A stretch of 64,000 bases of DNA from Polaromonas sp. (GTDB taxonomy: Bacteria > Pseudomonadota > Gammaproteobacteria > Burkholderiales > Burkholderiaceae_C). Shown here piece after piece: positions 1-9,337 of this stretch. The number at the start of each line of letters is the position of its first letter. Position 1 is the first letter of the stretch. The notes under the pieces were generated by a model. It was not told the DNA's origin. It did no database searches and saw only the letters and a program-made list of their open reading frames with translations. The translations under genes were made by a program, and so were the position numbers. The stretch is taken from NCBI RefSeq assembly GCF_029945685.1, contig NZ_JAQSDA010000025.1, positions 248,001-312,000 of the forward strand, read 5' to 3'.

Positions 1-494
1 TCAAGGCGGTGCCGGTGCACGAGACCCCGCTGCAGCTGGCGGACACGCCCGAAGGCGAAAACATCCTGTTCGACTACCAGTCCACCGGCCTCACGCTGCG
101 CCGCCATCCATTGGCCCTGCTGCGGCCGCGGCTGGCCGGTCGCGGCCTGCTCAGTGCCGGTGAGCTCAATGCGCTGCCCAACGGCAAGGAGGTGGCGGCC
201 TGCGGCATTGTCACGGTGCGCCAGCAGCCGCAAACCGCCAAGGGCACCATCTTCGTGACGCTGGAAGACGAAACCGGCCCGGTCAACGTGATTGTCTGGA
301 AATCATTGCGCGACACCCAGCGCCACGAGGTGCTGCATGCGCGCCTGCTGGCGGTGTACGGCGTCTGGCAGCGCAGCGAGGAAAGCGACACCCGCGAAGG
401 CTACGGCGCCGTGCGCAACCTGGTGGCGCACCGGCTCGAAGACCTGACACCGCTGCTCGGGCGGCTGGGCACCTCCAGCCGCGATTTTCATTAA
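1..494 (+). CDS. dnaE2: Error-prone DNA polymerase DnaE2, C-terminal part (5' truncated by window)
   Basis: ORF with DnaE-type OB-fold C-terminus (GIVTVRQQPQTAKGTIFVTLEDETGPVNVIVW). Confidence 0.9.
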   Translation, partial: KAVPVHETPLQLADTPEGENILFDYQSTGLTLRRHPLALLRPRLAGRGLLSAGELNALPNGKEVAACGIVTVRQQPQTAKGTIFVTLEDETGPVNVIVWKSLRDTQRHEVLHARLLAVYGVWQRSEESDTREGYGAVRNLVAHRLEDLTPLLGRLGTSSRDFH

Positions 495-511
495 AGGCGC
501 AGACCGCTGGC

Positions 512-1867
512 TTACATGCCCGAGGGGAAAGTCTCGGGCGCCTCGCCGGTATGCCACACCGCGCCCCGGTCCAGCGGCTCCAGCGCATGGGTTTCGTCGA
601 CGTGGATCAGCGCGTCGAACTGCTGGCTCAGGTGGGTGTGGAAGTAGTGGCTCTGGCGCTCGGTGTCGGGCCGGTAGATCACGCCGATGGCGCGCTGCAG
701 CCGCTGCGGCTGCGCAAGTTCGCCCAGCGCGTCGTTGTCGCGCAGGTCCAGCCAGAACCGGGGGGTCCCGGTCTGGTGCAGCAACGCCTCCCAACTGCCG
801 GGCAGGCCGGCGCGCACCCGCTTGTGCTGCGGCGGTTCGTCCCAGTTCGACGCGGCTGTCACCGAACCGTGGTGGGTGCTGAAGCCCACCAGCACCGCGT
901 CGCCGTCATGGCGGTCGCGCACGAGTTGGCCCACGTTCCATTCACCGCGGTCGCCCATTTCGGTGGCGGCTGCGTCGCCGAGGTGCGAGTTGTGCGCCCA
1001 GACGGCCATGCGTGGCGGCACGCCGCCGGCGCCCAGGTGGCGGTCCAGCGCCTGCAGCGTTTCTTCCATGTGGCTGTCGCGCAGATTCCACGACGAGACA
1101 CGCCCACGGAACATGGTGCGGTAATACTCTTCGGCGTTGCGCACCAGACGCGCGTTCTGCTGGACGTAAAACATCTCGTCGCGTTCCAGCCCGGGCGTGG
1201 GCGGCAACTGGCCGAAGCGGCGGGTCATGGCGCGTAATTGCTGCACCACCTCGTCTTCACAACTGCGCGCCAGGCCGAAACTGGCGGCGTAACCGTAAGC
1301 CTGGCTGTCTTCGCCCGCGTGATCGAAACAGGCGTACCTGTCGCGTGCCCGCTGCGCCGCCGGCGGGTCGGTGCGGTCCAGGTAGGCCAGCACTTCCTGG
1401 ATGGAGGTGAACAGGCTGTACAGGTCCATGCCGTAAAAGCCGACCCGGCTGGCGGCGCTGCGCCCGGCGTTGTACTCGCGCAGCCACTCCACAAAATCGC
1501 GTACCACGGCGTTGCGCCACATCCAGGCAGGAAAACGTTCAAACCCCGCCAGCGCGTCGCTGGCGTTGCGGTCGTCTGACTGGCCGCGCACATACCGGTT
1601 GACGCGCCAGGCGTCGGGCCAGTCGGCCTCCACCGCGATGGCGGTGAAGCCTTTTTCGATGATGAGCCGCTTTGTGATGTTGACGCGCTCCTGATAGAAC
1701 TCGCGCGTGCCGTGGGAGGCTTCGCCGAGCAGCACAAACCGCGCCGGGCCAATCAGCTGCAGCAAACCGTCGTGGTCGTGCGTGCTGCCAGTCAGGGGGT
1801 GCAGGTGTTGCCGCAGGCCCTCGAGCAGGGCCGTGTCGGTGCGTGTGGGGGAATGCTGCGCGGTCAT
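512..1867 (-). CDS. Erythromycin esterase family protein
   Basis: 451 aa ORF; LLGEASHGTREFYQERVNITKRLIIEKGF motif typical of the family. Confidence 0.88.
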   Translation of the reverse strand: MTAQHSPTRTDTALLEGLRQHLHPLTGSTHDHDGLLQLIGPARFVLLGEASHGTREFYQERVNITKRLIIEKGFTAIAVEADWPDAWRVNRYVRGQSDDRNASDALAGFERFPAWMWRNAVVRDFVEWLREYNAGRSAASRVGFYGMDLYSLFTSIQEVLAYLDRTDPPAAQRARDRYACFDHAGEDSQAYGYAASFGLARSCEDEVVQQLRAMTRRFGQLPPTPGLERDEMFYVQQNARLVRNAEEYYRTMFRGRVSSWNLRDSHMEETLQALDRHLGAGGVPPRMAVWAHNSHLGDAAATEMGDRGEWNVGQLVRDRHDGDAVLVGFSTHHGSVTAASNWDEPPQHKRVRAGLPGSWEALLHQTGTPRFWLDLRDNDALGELAQPQRLQRAIGVIYRPDTERQSHYFHTHLSQQFDALIHVDETHALEPLDRGAVWHTGEAPETFPSGM

Positions 1868-1887
1868 GACAGGGTCCTGGTGGGGTG

Positions 1888-2556
1888 TCAGGGGGAAGGG
1901 GAAGGCGCGTGCACGCGGGCGTCTTCAAGCAAGGTGCGCACCTCGTCGTCGCTGGTCTGGGGAAACTGCCGGTACCACAGGCCAACGGCGCGAAACGGTT
2001 CGGGCATGGCGACGCAGACCACGTCATCGGCCACACCCTGCAGCGCCTGGCAGCTGTCTGCGGCGCCTACCGGCACGGCCATCACCAGATGCGCCGGTTG
2101 CTGCTGGCGGATGGCCAGCAGCGCGGCGTGCATGGTTGCGCCAGTGGCCAGCCCGTCGTCAACCACGATCACCGTGCGGCCGTGCAGATCGGGCGCCGGG
2201 TTCTGGCCGCGGTAGAGCTGCTCGCGCCGCTGCAGCTCGGGCACCTCACGCGCCACCGCGGCGGCCACCTCTTCGGGCGTGACGTGCATGCCCGGCATCG
2301 GGTTCATCACGCGCACGCCGCCGCTGGCAATCGCCCCCATGGCGTATTCCTCGTGGCCGGGAAACCCGAGCTTGCGCACCACAAACACGTCGAGCGGCGC
2401 GTTCAGGGCGCGCGCCACTTCGTAGGCCACGGGCACGCCGCCGCGCGGCAGGGCCAGCACCAGCAGCTGGGGGCGGCCGCGGTAGTGCGCCAGTGCGCCG
2501 GCCAGCACGCGGCCCGCCTCGCGGCGGTCTTCATAGGGAAGGCGTGTGTCTTTCAT
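1888..2556 (-). CDS. Phosphoribosyltransferase family protein
   Basis: PRPP-binding-loop-like VIVVDDGLATGATMHAAL. Confidence 0.88.
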   Translation of the reverse strand: MKDTRLPYEDRREAGRVLAGALAHYRGRPQLLVLALPRGGVPVAYEVARALNAPLDVFVVRKLGFPGHEEYAMGAIASGGVRVMNPMPGMHVTPEEVAAAVAREVPELQRREQLYRGQNPAPDLHGRTVIVVDDGLATGATMHAALLAIRQQQPAHLVMAVPVGAADSCQALQGVADDVVCVAMPEPFRAVGLWYRQFPQTSDDEVRTLLEDARVHAPSPSP

Positions 2557-3253
2557 GATGGACCGCCATGGTTTTGACGGGAGCCAGCCAGGCGCTGAAC
2601 CAGTCGGCTGCCAGTTCGGCCACCTGCTCCAGGGTGCCGCGTTCCTCGAACAGATGGGTGGCGCCCGGCACCACGGCCAGCCGTTTTTCGCAGTGCAGAT
2701 GGGTGTAGGCCTGCTCGTTGAGTGCGATCACCTCGTCGTCGTTGCCGCCCACGATCAGCAGCGTGGGCGCGGTGACCGCCGCCAGCGCCACCGGGCCGGC
2801 CAGGTCGGGGCGGCCGCCGCGCGACACCACGGCCGCAATGCGTTTGCCGAGCCGCGCCGCGGCAATCAGCGCCGCCGCGCTGCCGGTGCTGGCGCCGAAG
2901 TAACCGATGGGGGCGTGCTGCAGGTCCGGCTGGGCGGCCACCCACTCGGTAACCTCCTGCATGCGCGCGGTCAGCAAGGCGATGTCGAAACGGTGCTCGC
3001 GGGTGTGGGTGTCGACCTGTTCTTCCTGCACGGTGAGCAGGTCGAACAGCAGGGTGGCAATGCCCGCATGCTGGAGTTTTTGCGCCACCTGGCGGTTGCG
3101 GGCGCTGTGCCGGCCGCTGCCGCTGCCGTGGGCAAACACCACCAGGCCCGGGGCGCCGGCCGGCAGGACGAGGTCGCCGTACAACCAGGTGTTTCCGCAG
3201 GGAATACGGACTTCGCGGCTCGCCGGGGCAGAGGTGGGACGGTTCATGGACAT
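2531..3253 (-). CDS. Dienelactone hydrolase / alpha-beta hydrolase family protein
   Basis: VFAHGSGSGRHSARN, GYFGASTGSAAAL nucleophile elbow; overlaps the downstream PRTase start. Confidence 0.85.
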   Translation of the reverse strand: MSMNRPTSAPASREVRIPCGNTWLYGDLVLPAGAPGLVVFAHGSGSGRHSARNRQVAQKLQHAGIATLLFDLLTVQEEQVDTHTREHRFDIALLTARMQEVTEWVAAQPDLQHAPIGYFGASTGSAAALIAAARLGKRIAAVVSRGGRPDLAGPVALAAVTAPTLLIVGGNDDEVIALNEQAYTHLHCEKRLAVVPGATHLFEERGTLEQVAELAADWFSAWLAPVKTMAVHHERHTPSL

Positions 3254-3360
3254 CTCCGTTTGAGAAGACCACCATAGTCCTGCGTGGCCTGGCCGGCCAT
3301 CAGACGAGTCCTATTTGTCGGTCAGACGGCCTCGCCGTGCCAGGTCCTTGATCTGGAGCA

Positions 3361-3413
3361 AAAACAGGCACCAGCCCAATCAGGACGGGCGCCAGCAGCT
3401 ATGAAATCAGGAG
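3361..3413 (+). repeat. AIK-type interspersed repeat (copy A)
   Basis: AAAACAGGCACCAGCCCAATCAGGACGGGCGCCAGCAGCTATGAAATCAGGAGT. Confidence 0.85.
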
Positions 3414-4042
3414 TTGCTGGCGCGGCGGTAGAAAGCCAGTGAGCCGGCCAGGCTCAGCAGGGCGCCGCCGCACAGGCGGTCCAGCCAGCGTGTGGCACCG
3501 GCCTTGAGCAGCCGCAACGCCCGCGCGCCGATGACGGCATAGGCCAGCATCACGGTGAAGTCCAGTCCCCCGAACACCAGTGCGATCGTGATGTACTGCG
3601 GCGCCTGGGTCGCGGCCGGGTCGATGAACTGCGGCAGCAGGGCGGAGCAAAACAGATAACCCTTGGGGTTGGTGGCGGCCACCAGAAAGGATTTCATGAA
3701 GATGGCCCGGCCATGGCGTGGTTCGGCATCGGCCTCGCCGGCTGGCAATTCAAAACCGCCTTTCGAGCGCAGCATGCGCACGCCCAGCCAGGCCAGGTAG
3801 AGGGCCCCCACCCATTTGAGCACCGAGAACCAGAACTCCGAAGCCGCCAACAGTGCGCCCAGACCCAGCGCCACCGCACCGACCAGCACGAAGTCCGAGG
3901 CCACGGCCCCCAACATGCCGGGCACGGAGCGGCGAACGCCGTAACGCGAGCCGTTGATCAGCGCCAGCAGCACCGTGGGACCGGGCGTGGCGATCACCGC
4001 CAGCGCGACGGCTGCAAACAGCAGCAGGCTGCTGCTGGTCAT
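3407..4042 (-). CDS. LysE/RhtB family translocator
   Basis: ATPGPTVLLALINGSRYG motif; ATGA overlap with upstream DUF1272 gene; stop codon lies inside an interspersed repeat. Confidence 0.87.
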   Translation of the reverse strand: MTSSSLLLFAAVALAVIATPGPTVLLALINGSRYGVRRSVPGMLGAVASDFVLVGAVALGLGALLAASEFWFSVLKWVGALYLAWLGVRMLRSKGGFELPAGEADAEPRHGRAIFMKSFLVAATNPKGYLFCSALLPQFIDPAATQAPQYITIALVFGGLDFTVMLAYAVIGARALRLLKAGATRWLDRLCGGALLSLAGSLAFYRRASNS

Positions 4043-4287
4043 GCCGCGGCTCCGCAACCGGCCGGTTTGAAGACACGCTCGGTCGATGCCGGGTAGCGGG
4101 CCAGTTTGTCAGCCGGCCGGCGCGGCCGGGTGACCAGTTCGCCGCCGCAGTTGGGGCAGATGCCGTGGAGCTTGCTGGTGGCGCAATCGCTGCAGAAGGT
4201 GCATTCGAAGGTGCAGATGCGGGCCTCAGGGGACTCGTTGGGCAGGTCCTGGTTGCAGCATTCGCAGTTGGGGCGGAGTTGGAGCAT
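4039..4287 (-). CDS. DUF1272-like small cysteine-rich protein
   Basis: 82 aa, CECCNQDLP...CTFECTFCSDCA...CPNCGGEL. Confidence 0.8.
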   Translation of the reverse strand: MLQLRPNCECCNQDLPNESPEARICTFECTFCSDCATSKLHGICPNCGGELVTRPRRPADKLARYPASTERVFKPAGCGAAA

Positions 4288-4432
4288 GGTGAGTCCTGTT
4301 CAAAAGCGGGAGAAAAAGGCTGTAGCTGCGCATTTTCAGGCATGTTGGCGAGCCGGCCCGACGGCCTGCGGGGTTGCTCGATAGCCACTACCATGGGTGT
4401 TGATTTTTTACCCCTCTGTCAAGGACGCCCGC

Positions 4433-5098
4433 ATGACCACCCCGACCCTCACAAAAATGAAAATCGACTTCGTCTCCGACGTGTCCTGCCCCTGGTGCGT
4501 GATTGGCCTCAAGTCGCTGGAAGACGCCTTGGGCCGGGTGGCCGGCGAGGTGCAGGCCGAGATACATTTCCAGCCTTTCGAGCTGAACCCGAAGATGCCG
4601 GCCGAAGGCCAGGACATTGCTGAACACCTGGCCGAAAAATACGGTTCTACCCCCGAGCAGTCACAGCGCAACCGCGAGATGATCCGCGCGCGCGGGCAGG
4701 ACGTGGGTTTCACCTTCAGCATGGACAAACGCAGCCGCATCTACAACACCTTCGACGCCCACCGCCTGCTGCATTGGGCCGAGGAAGAAGGGGAAGGGCG
4801 CCAGATGGCGCTCAAGGAAGCCCTGTTCAAGGCCTATTTCACCGACGGCGAAAGCCCAGGCTCGCACGAGGTGCTGGCGCGCGTGGCCGGCGAGGTCGGG
4901 CTGGACACGGTGCGGGCCAAAGCCATTCTGGCCTCCGGCGAGTATGCCGACGCCGTGCGCGAACGCGAGCAGTTCTACCTGCAGCAGGGCATCCACGCGG
5001 TGCCGGCCGTCATCATCAACGACAAACACCTGATCTCGGGCGGCCAGCCGGCCGAAGTCTTCGAGCAGGCCTTGCGGCAGATCGCTGCGGCCGGCTGA
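4433..5098 (+). CDS. DsbA family oxidoreductase (FrnE-like)
   Basis: FVSDVSCPWCVIGLKSLE; GIHAVPAVIINDKHLISGGQP. Confidence 0.9.
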   Translation: MTTPTLTKMKIDFVSDVSCPWCVIGLKSLEDALGRVAGEVQAEIHFQPFELNPKMPAEGQDIAEHLAEKYGSTPEQSQRNREMIRARGQDVGFTFSMDKRSRIYNTFDAHRLLHWAEEEGEGRQMALKEALFKAYFTDGESPGSHEVLARVAGEVGLDTVRAKAILASGEYADAVREREQFYLQQGIHAVPAVIINDKHLISGGQPAEVFEQALRQIAAAG

Positions 5099-5104
5099 CC
5101 GGGG

Positions 5105-5542
5105 TCAGGCCTTCAGCGTGGCCGTCAGCGTGATGGAACCCACGCTGGCCAGCGCCTTGGACAGCGGGCAGCCGCGCTTGGCGGCCTCGGCGATCTGCTG
5201 GAATTGGTCCGGGGCCATGCCCGGCACCTTCGCTTCGAGCGTCAGCGCAATGCGGTCGATCACAAAACCATCGCCTTCCGGCACCAACCGGACTTTGGCC
5301 TGGGTGTCGACCTGCTCGGTGGCAAATCCCGCCTTGTCGCAGGCAAACGAAAAAGCCATGGTGAAGCACGCCGCATGCGCCGCGCCCAGCAGCTCTTCGG
5401 GGTTGGTGCCTGTGCGGTCGTCTTCAAAACGGCTGCCAAAGCCGTAGGGATAGGCTTTGAGCGCAGCGGTTTCGGTGCTGATCTGGCCCTGGCCTTTTTT
5501 GCCCTGGCCTTCCCAGTGAACGCTGGCGGTTTTTTCGGTCAT
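5105..5542 (-). CDS. OsmC family peroxiredoxin
   Basis: NPEELLGAAHAACFTMAFS; KAYPYGFGSRFE. Confidence 0.9.
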   Translation of the reverse strand: MTEKTASVHWEGQGKKGQGQISTETAALKAYPYGFGSRFEDDRTGTNPEELLGAAHAACFTMAFSFACDKAGFATEQVDTQAKVRLVPEGDGFVIDRIALTLEAKVPGMAPDQFQQIAEAAKRGCPLSKALASVGSITLTATLKA

Positions 5543-5761
5543 GGTGTGTCCTTTGGATGATGTGGTGGATCGCGGGCCACTGTGCGTGGCCACCTGATCA
5601 CTGTGCCGAGCCGGCCGGGGGCCGGGCGTGAGACATCATCGCCAGCGGGCGCTGGCCTTCTCCTACGCGGGGGCAACTGTGCGGCGTCGCGCGTTGCTAT
5701 GCGCTTGGCATGGAACAAACGAAATCAGAACCCGCAGGCCACGCCTCAACCTATACAGTCC

Positions 5762-6382
5762 TCATTCAATGGAGGCTTGCTTTTTTAGGCGACTCACAAC
5801 CATAGAAGCAGTATGCGCTCTCACCGAGTTCAATACAGCTACATTCACCCATGAAAAGCCGATTACGGCCTCATCAATTTCTTTATCTGTCACCTCAAGC
5901 TGCGCCACCCCCTTGGGATGCATCAGTCGGTCTCTAACCTTCATGGTATTCACCAATGCTTCAAAGGCCGGACCAGAACAAGCCGGGGATGGGCGCCCGA
6001 AGACATCAGCGTAAACCTGAAATGTCATTCGTATCAGCGCCATGGTTCCGACGCGCATCGACGTCGTCTGAACAAGTCCCGAAGGTGAAATAGCAACCTG
6101 CTCCTCTGCAAGAGCAAGACGTTGAGCAGAGGAGAGTGCTGGGATGATTGAGTCGGTCTCAAGAAGCCTACGCCTCAAAAAATAGCAGCTAGCTTCAGCA
6201 AGAGCAAATATGGCACGAACAACTGATCTTCGCTGCGCAGACGTAAGCGAATAGGTCGAACCAAAGGCGTACTGAGAAACATTAAGCAACTCAGCCTCGG
6301 TCGCATGAGGATACAAGACACTATCTACATCTAGTCGAAGAATTTCGTAGACTTTGAGAAATTCCTCTGCCATCTTAGTCAT
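5762..6382 (-). CDS. Hypothetical alpha-helical protein; possible HEPN-type RDxxxH motif
   Basis: ORF from internal ATG (MTKMAEEFLKVYEIL...); KVRDRLMHPKG; visibly lower GC than flanks. Confidence 0.65.
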   Translation of the reverse strand: MTKMAEEFLKVYEILRLDVDSVLYPHATEAELLNVSQYAFGSTYSLTSAQRRSVVRAIFALAEASCYFLRRRLLETDSIIPALSSAQRLALAEEQVAISPSGLVQTTSMRVGTMALIRMTFQVYADVFGRPSPACSGPAFEALVNTMKVRDRLMHPKGVAQLEVTDKEIDEAVIGFSWVNVAVLNSVRAHTASMVVSRLKKQASIE

Positions 6383-6423
6383 AGGAGTATGGTATCCAGA
6401 CGGTGCGAAAGCGCCGTGCTTGC

Positions 6424-7770
6424 CTACAGATTCTTCACCAGCACCTGACTCTTGCGGTTGACGTTGTACTTGCGCTTGCGCGCTTCCGGCAGCCACTCGG
6501 GATCGACCTGCACAAAACCGCGTTTGATGAACCAGTGCATGGTGCGGGTGGTCAGTACAAAAATGCTGTCCAGGCCCATCAGCTTCGCGCGCTGCTCGAT
6601 GCGCTTGAGGATGCGTTCGCCGTCGCCCTGGCTCTGGCTTTGCGGCGATACCGTGAGCGCCGCCATTTCGGCGGTTTTGGCTTCCGGGTAGGGGTAGAGC
6701 GCGGCGCAGCCGAAGATGACGCCGTCGTGTTCGATCACGGTGTACAGGTCGGCGTCGCGTTCGATCTCGGTGCGGTCGCGCTTGACCAGCGTGCCGTCTT
6801 TTTCAAACGGTGCTATCAGCTGCAGGATGCCGCCCACGTCGTCGGCGGTGGCCTCGCGCAGGCTTTCGAGCTTTTCGTCGATGACCATGGTGCCTATGCC
6901 GTCGTGCACGTAAATCTCCAGCAGCAGCGCGCCGTCCACCGCGAACGGCAGGATGTGGCTGCGCTCGACGCCGGCCTTGCAGGCCTTGGCACAGTGCTGC
7001 AGGTAAAACGCGGTGTCGGTGGGCTGGGTGGCGTTGGGCAGCTGGGCGAGCAGTTTTTCGGCGGTGGCCAGCGGCAGCTCGGTGTCGATCGGGTTGTCTT
7101 CGCTTTCTGGCTCGCCGGGGTGGATGCGGATGCCCGGGATTTCTGTCACGAAGATCAGCTTGTCGGCCTGCAGCTCGATGGCCACGCTGGTGGCCACTTC
7201 CTCCATGGTCAGGTTGAAGGCTTCGCCGGTCGGTGAAAAACCGAAGGGCGAGAGCAACACCATGGCGCCGAACTCCAGCGTGCGCAGGATGCCCTTGGTG
7301 TCCACCTTCCGCACCAGGCCCGAGTGCTTGAAGTCCACGCCGTCGACTATGCCAACCGGCCGGGCGGTGATGAAGTTGCCGGAGATCACGCGCACCGTGG
7401 AGCCGGCCATCGGTGTGTTGGGCAGGCCCTGGCTGAAGGCAGCCTCGATTTCATAACGCAACTGGCCGGCGGCTTCCTGGGCGCAGTCGAGCGCGACCGA
7501 ATCGGTGATGCGCATGCCGTGCGAGTATTTGGCCTCGTGGCCCTTGGCCGCGAGTTGTTCGTTGACCTGCGGCCGGAAACCGTGCACCAGCACGATTTTC
7601 ACGCCCATGCTCTGGATCAGCGCCAGGTCCTGGGCCAGGTGCTGCAGCTTGCCGGCGGCAATGGCTTCGCCGGCAATGCCAACCACAAAGGTCTTGCCAC
7701 GGTGCAGGTGGATGTAGGGTGCCACCGAACGGAACCAGGGCACAAAGGTGAAGTTGAAGACGGCGGACAT
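6424..7770 (-). CDS. argA: Amino-acid N-acetyltransferase (N-acetylglutamate synthase)
   Basis: AAK-like N-terminus plus GNAT C-terminus; MSAVFNFTFVPWFRSVAPYIHLHRGKTFVVGIAGE. Confidence 0.92.
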   Translation of the reverse strand: MSAVFNFTFVPWFRSVAPYIHLHRGKTFVVGIAGEAIAAGKLQHLAQDLALIQSMGVKIVLVHGFRPQVNEQLAAKGHEAKYSHGMRITDSVALDCAQEAAGQLRYEIEAAFSQGLPNTPMAGSTVRVISGNFITARPVGIVDGVDFKHSGLVRKVDTKGILRTLEFGAMVLLSPFGFSPTGEAFNLTMEEVATSVAIELQADKLIFVTEIPGIRIHPGEPESEDNPIDTELPLATAEKLLAQLPNATQPTDTAFYLQHCAKACKAGVERSHILPFAVDGALLLEIYVHDGIGTMVIDEKLESLREATADDVGGILQLIAPFEKDGTLVKRDRTEIERDADLYTVIEHDGVIFGCAALYPYPEAKTAEMAALTVSPQSQSQGDGERILKRIEQRAKLMGLDSIFVLTTRTMHWFIKRGFVQVDPEWLPEARKRKYNVNRKSQVLVKNL

Positions 7771-7944
7771 GGGCGCGCTTTCGGGGTCGGGAAAGGTGGA
7801 AAAACAGCTTGCTGGAACGGAAAAACCGGACAAAAGCCCCGGTGCTCCGGACATTGGCAGTGAGTGTAAGGGACGCGGCGGCGCGGCGGGAGGCCTCGCC
7901 GGGCGGCGGTTTTAGCCCATTGGCGGGGGCGGTTTGGCCGGATA

Positions 7945-9285
7945 ATGCGGCCATTCATGGACAAACTCGCGTTTGGCTTCTGGGGCGTTTATTTCGGCAC
8001 GGCGACCCTGATGCTGGCGGGTTCGGCGCTGGGGTTCTCCCGTTCGCTGCACCGCATCTCGCTCAACGCCGGCCTCTCGGCCACCGCTTCGAGTTTTTTT
8101 GTGATCGCCTTTCTGGGCGGCCTGCCGATTGAGGAGGAAAACACGCTGGCGCGGGTTCTGGCGCACATTGCGATGCTGGTCTCGGGCTTTCTGGCTTACC
8201 TGCTGTTTTCCATTCTGGGCCTGCTGCGCGGCAGGAAGGGGCGGCTGCAGACCCGGCTGGCGCTGACGGTACTGGTGCTGGGCGTGATGGCGGCGGGTTG
8301 GCTGCTGCCGCCGGTTCCCTCCCTTGCGCTGGGTCTCGGTTTTGCCTGGACGCTGGGTGTGGTGGCGCTGGCCGTGTCGCTGCGCAGCGCCTACCGCGGG
8401 GACCGGCTGGCCTGGACGGCCGTCCTCGGGGTGTTTTTCATGCTGCTGGCCATGCTGGGCCTGGGCTGGATCGCGCTGGTGCGCGGCCAGGAACCCTGGC
8501 CGGTGCATGCGGTCAGCGCGCTCGCTGGAACCGCCTACCTTGTGACCATGGCCGCGGCACTCTGGACGCGTTACTCCTACCTGATCGAGCTGCACCAGGT
8601 CATGGCCTTGGGGCCCAGTTATGACCCGGTGACCCGCATGCGGTCACACACCGAAACCGGGCAGATGGTCGGGGACATTTTCCGGCGTGGCAGGGAAGAG
8701 CCGACCGGGTCGGACGCTGCGGGCACGCCCGATGCAGACGAGGCGGGCGAGGCGGGCGAGGTCGGAGCAGCAGCAGACCCTGCGCCACCGGCGCCCCGCC
8801 GGTCGGGCACGGTCGTGGGCGTGATGGTGGTGAGCATAGGCAACCTCTATACGCTGGAGCGCCTGCACGGCATGGCGGCGGTCAACCACGCGCTGTTTGT
8901 CTGTGCCGGGCGTTTGCGCCGCGCGGTGCCGGCCTATATCGAAATGGGCCGTTTTTCGGCTGACGGCTTTGTGCTGCTTCTGCGTGACTGCAAGGACAGC
9001 GGCCAGCTGATCCGGCTGGCGCACGAGGTGGAAGCGCGCCTGTCCAAATCGGTGGTGCTCAACACCAGCCTCGACGCGGCGCGCCGCGAAAGCGAGCAGA
9101 CGCGCTGGCGGGCCGAAATCGGCGTCGGCGTGTTGCTGGTGTCCGACCCGGCGGCCCGGGCTTCGAGTGTGCTGGCCGCCTGCAAGGCCATGTCGCGCAC
9201 CGCCATGTCCTATGCCAGCCGGGTTGCCTGGCTGGACCAGACCAGTGGCGAAGCGGTCGAGCTGCCTGTGCTGGAAGCCGCCTGA
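7945..9285 (+). CDS. Multi-TM protein with degenerate GGDEF-like C-terminal domain
   Basis: N-terminal TM helices; MGRFSADGFVLLLRD at the position of RxGGDEFxxLL. Confidence 0.7.
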   Translation: MRPFMDKLAFGFWGVYFGTATLMLAGSALGFSRSLHRISLNAGLSATASSFFVIAFLGGLPIEEENTLARVLAHIAMLVSGFLAYLLFSILGLLRGRKGRLQTRLALTVLVLGVMAAGWLLPPVPSLALGLGFAWTLGVVALAVSLRSAYRGDRLAWTAVLGVFFMLLAMLGLGWIALVRGQEPWPVHAVSALAGTAYLVTMAAALWTRYSYLIELHQVMALGPSYDPVTRMRSHTETGQMVGDIFRRGREEPTGSDAAGTPDADEAGEAGEVGAAADPAPPAPRRSGTVVGVMVVSIGNLYTLERLHGMAAVNHALFVCAGRLRRAVPAYIEMGRFSADGFVLLLRDCKDSGQLIRLAHEVEARLSKSVVLNTSLDAARRESEQTRWRAEIGVGVLLVSDPAARASSVLAACKAMSRTAMSYASRVAWLDQTSGEAVELPVLEAA

Positions 9286-9337
9286 GGCAGTGGCCGGGCC
9301 CTGTTGCCGGGCGGGTGCCCGTCAGCACCGATAATCA

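Noticed and set aside
512-1867. Macrolide resistance gene
   Set aside because: The erythromycin esterase family is broad; sequence alone does not support a resistance function.
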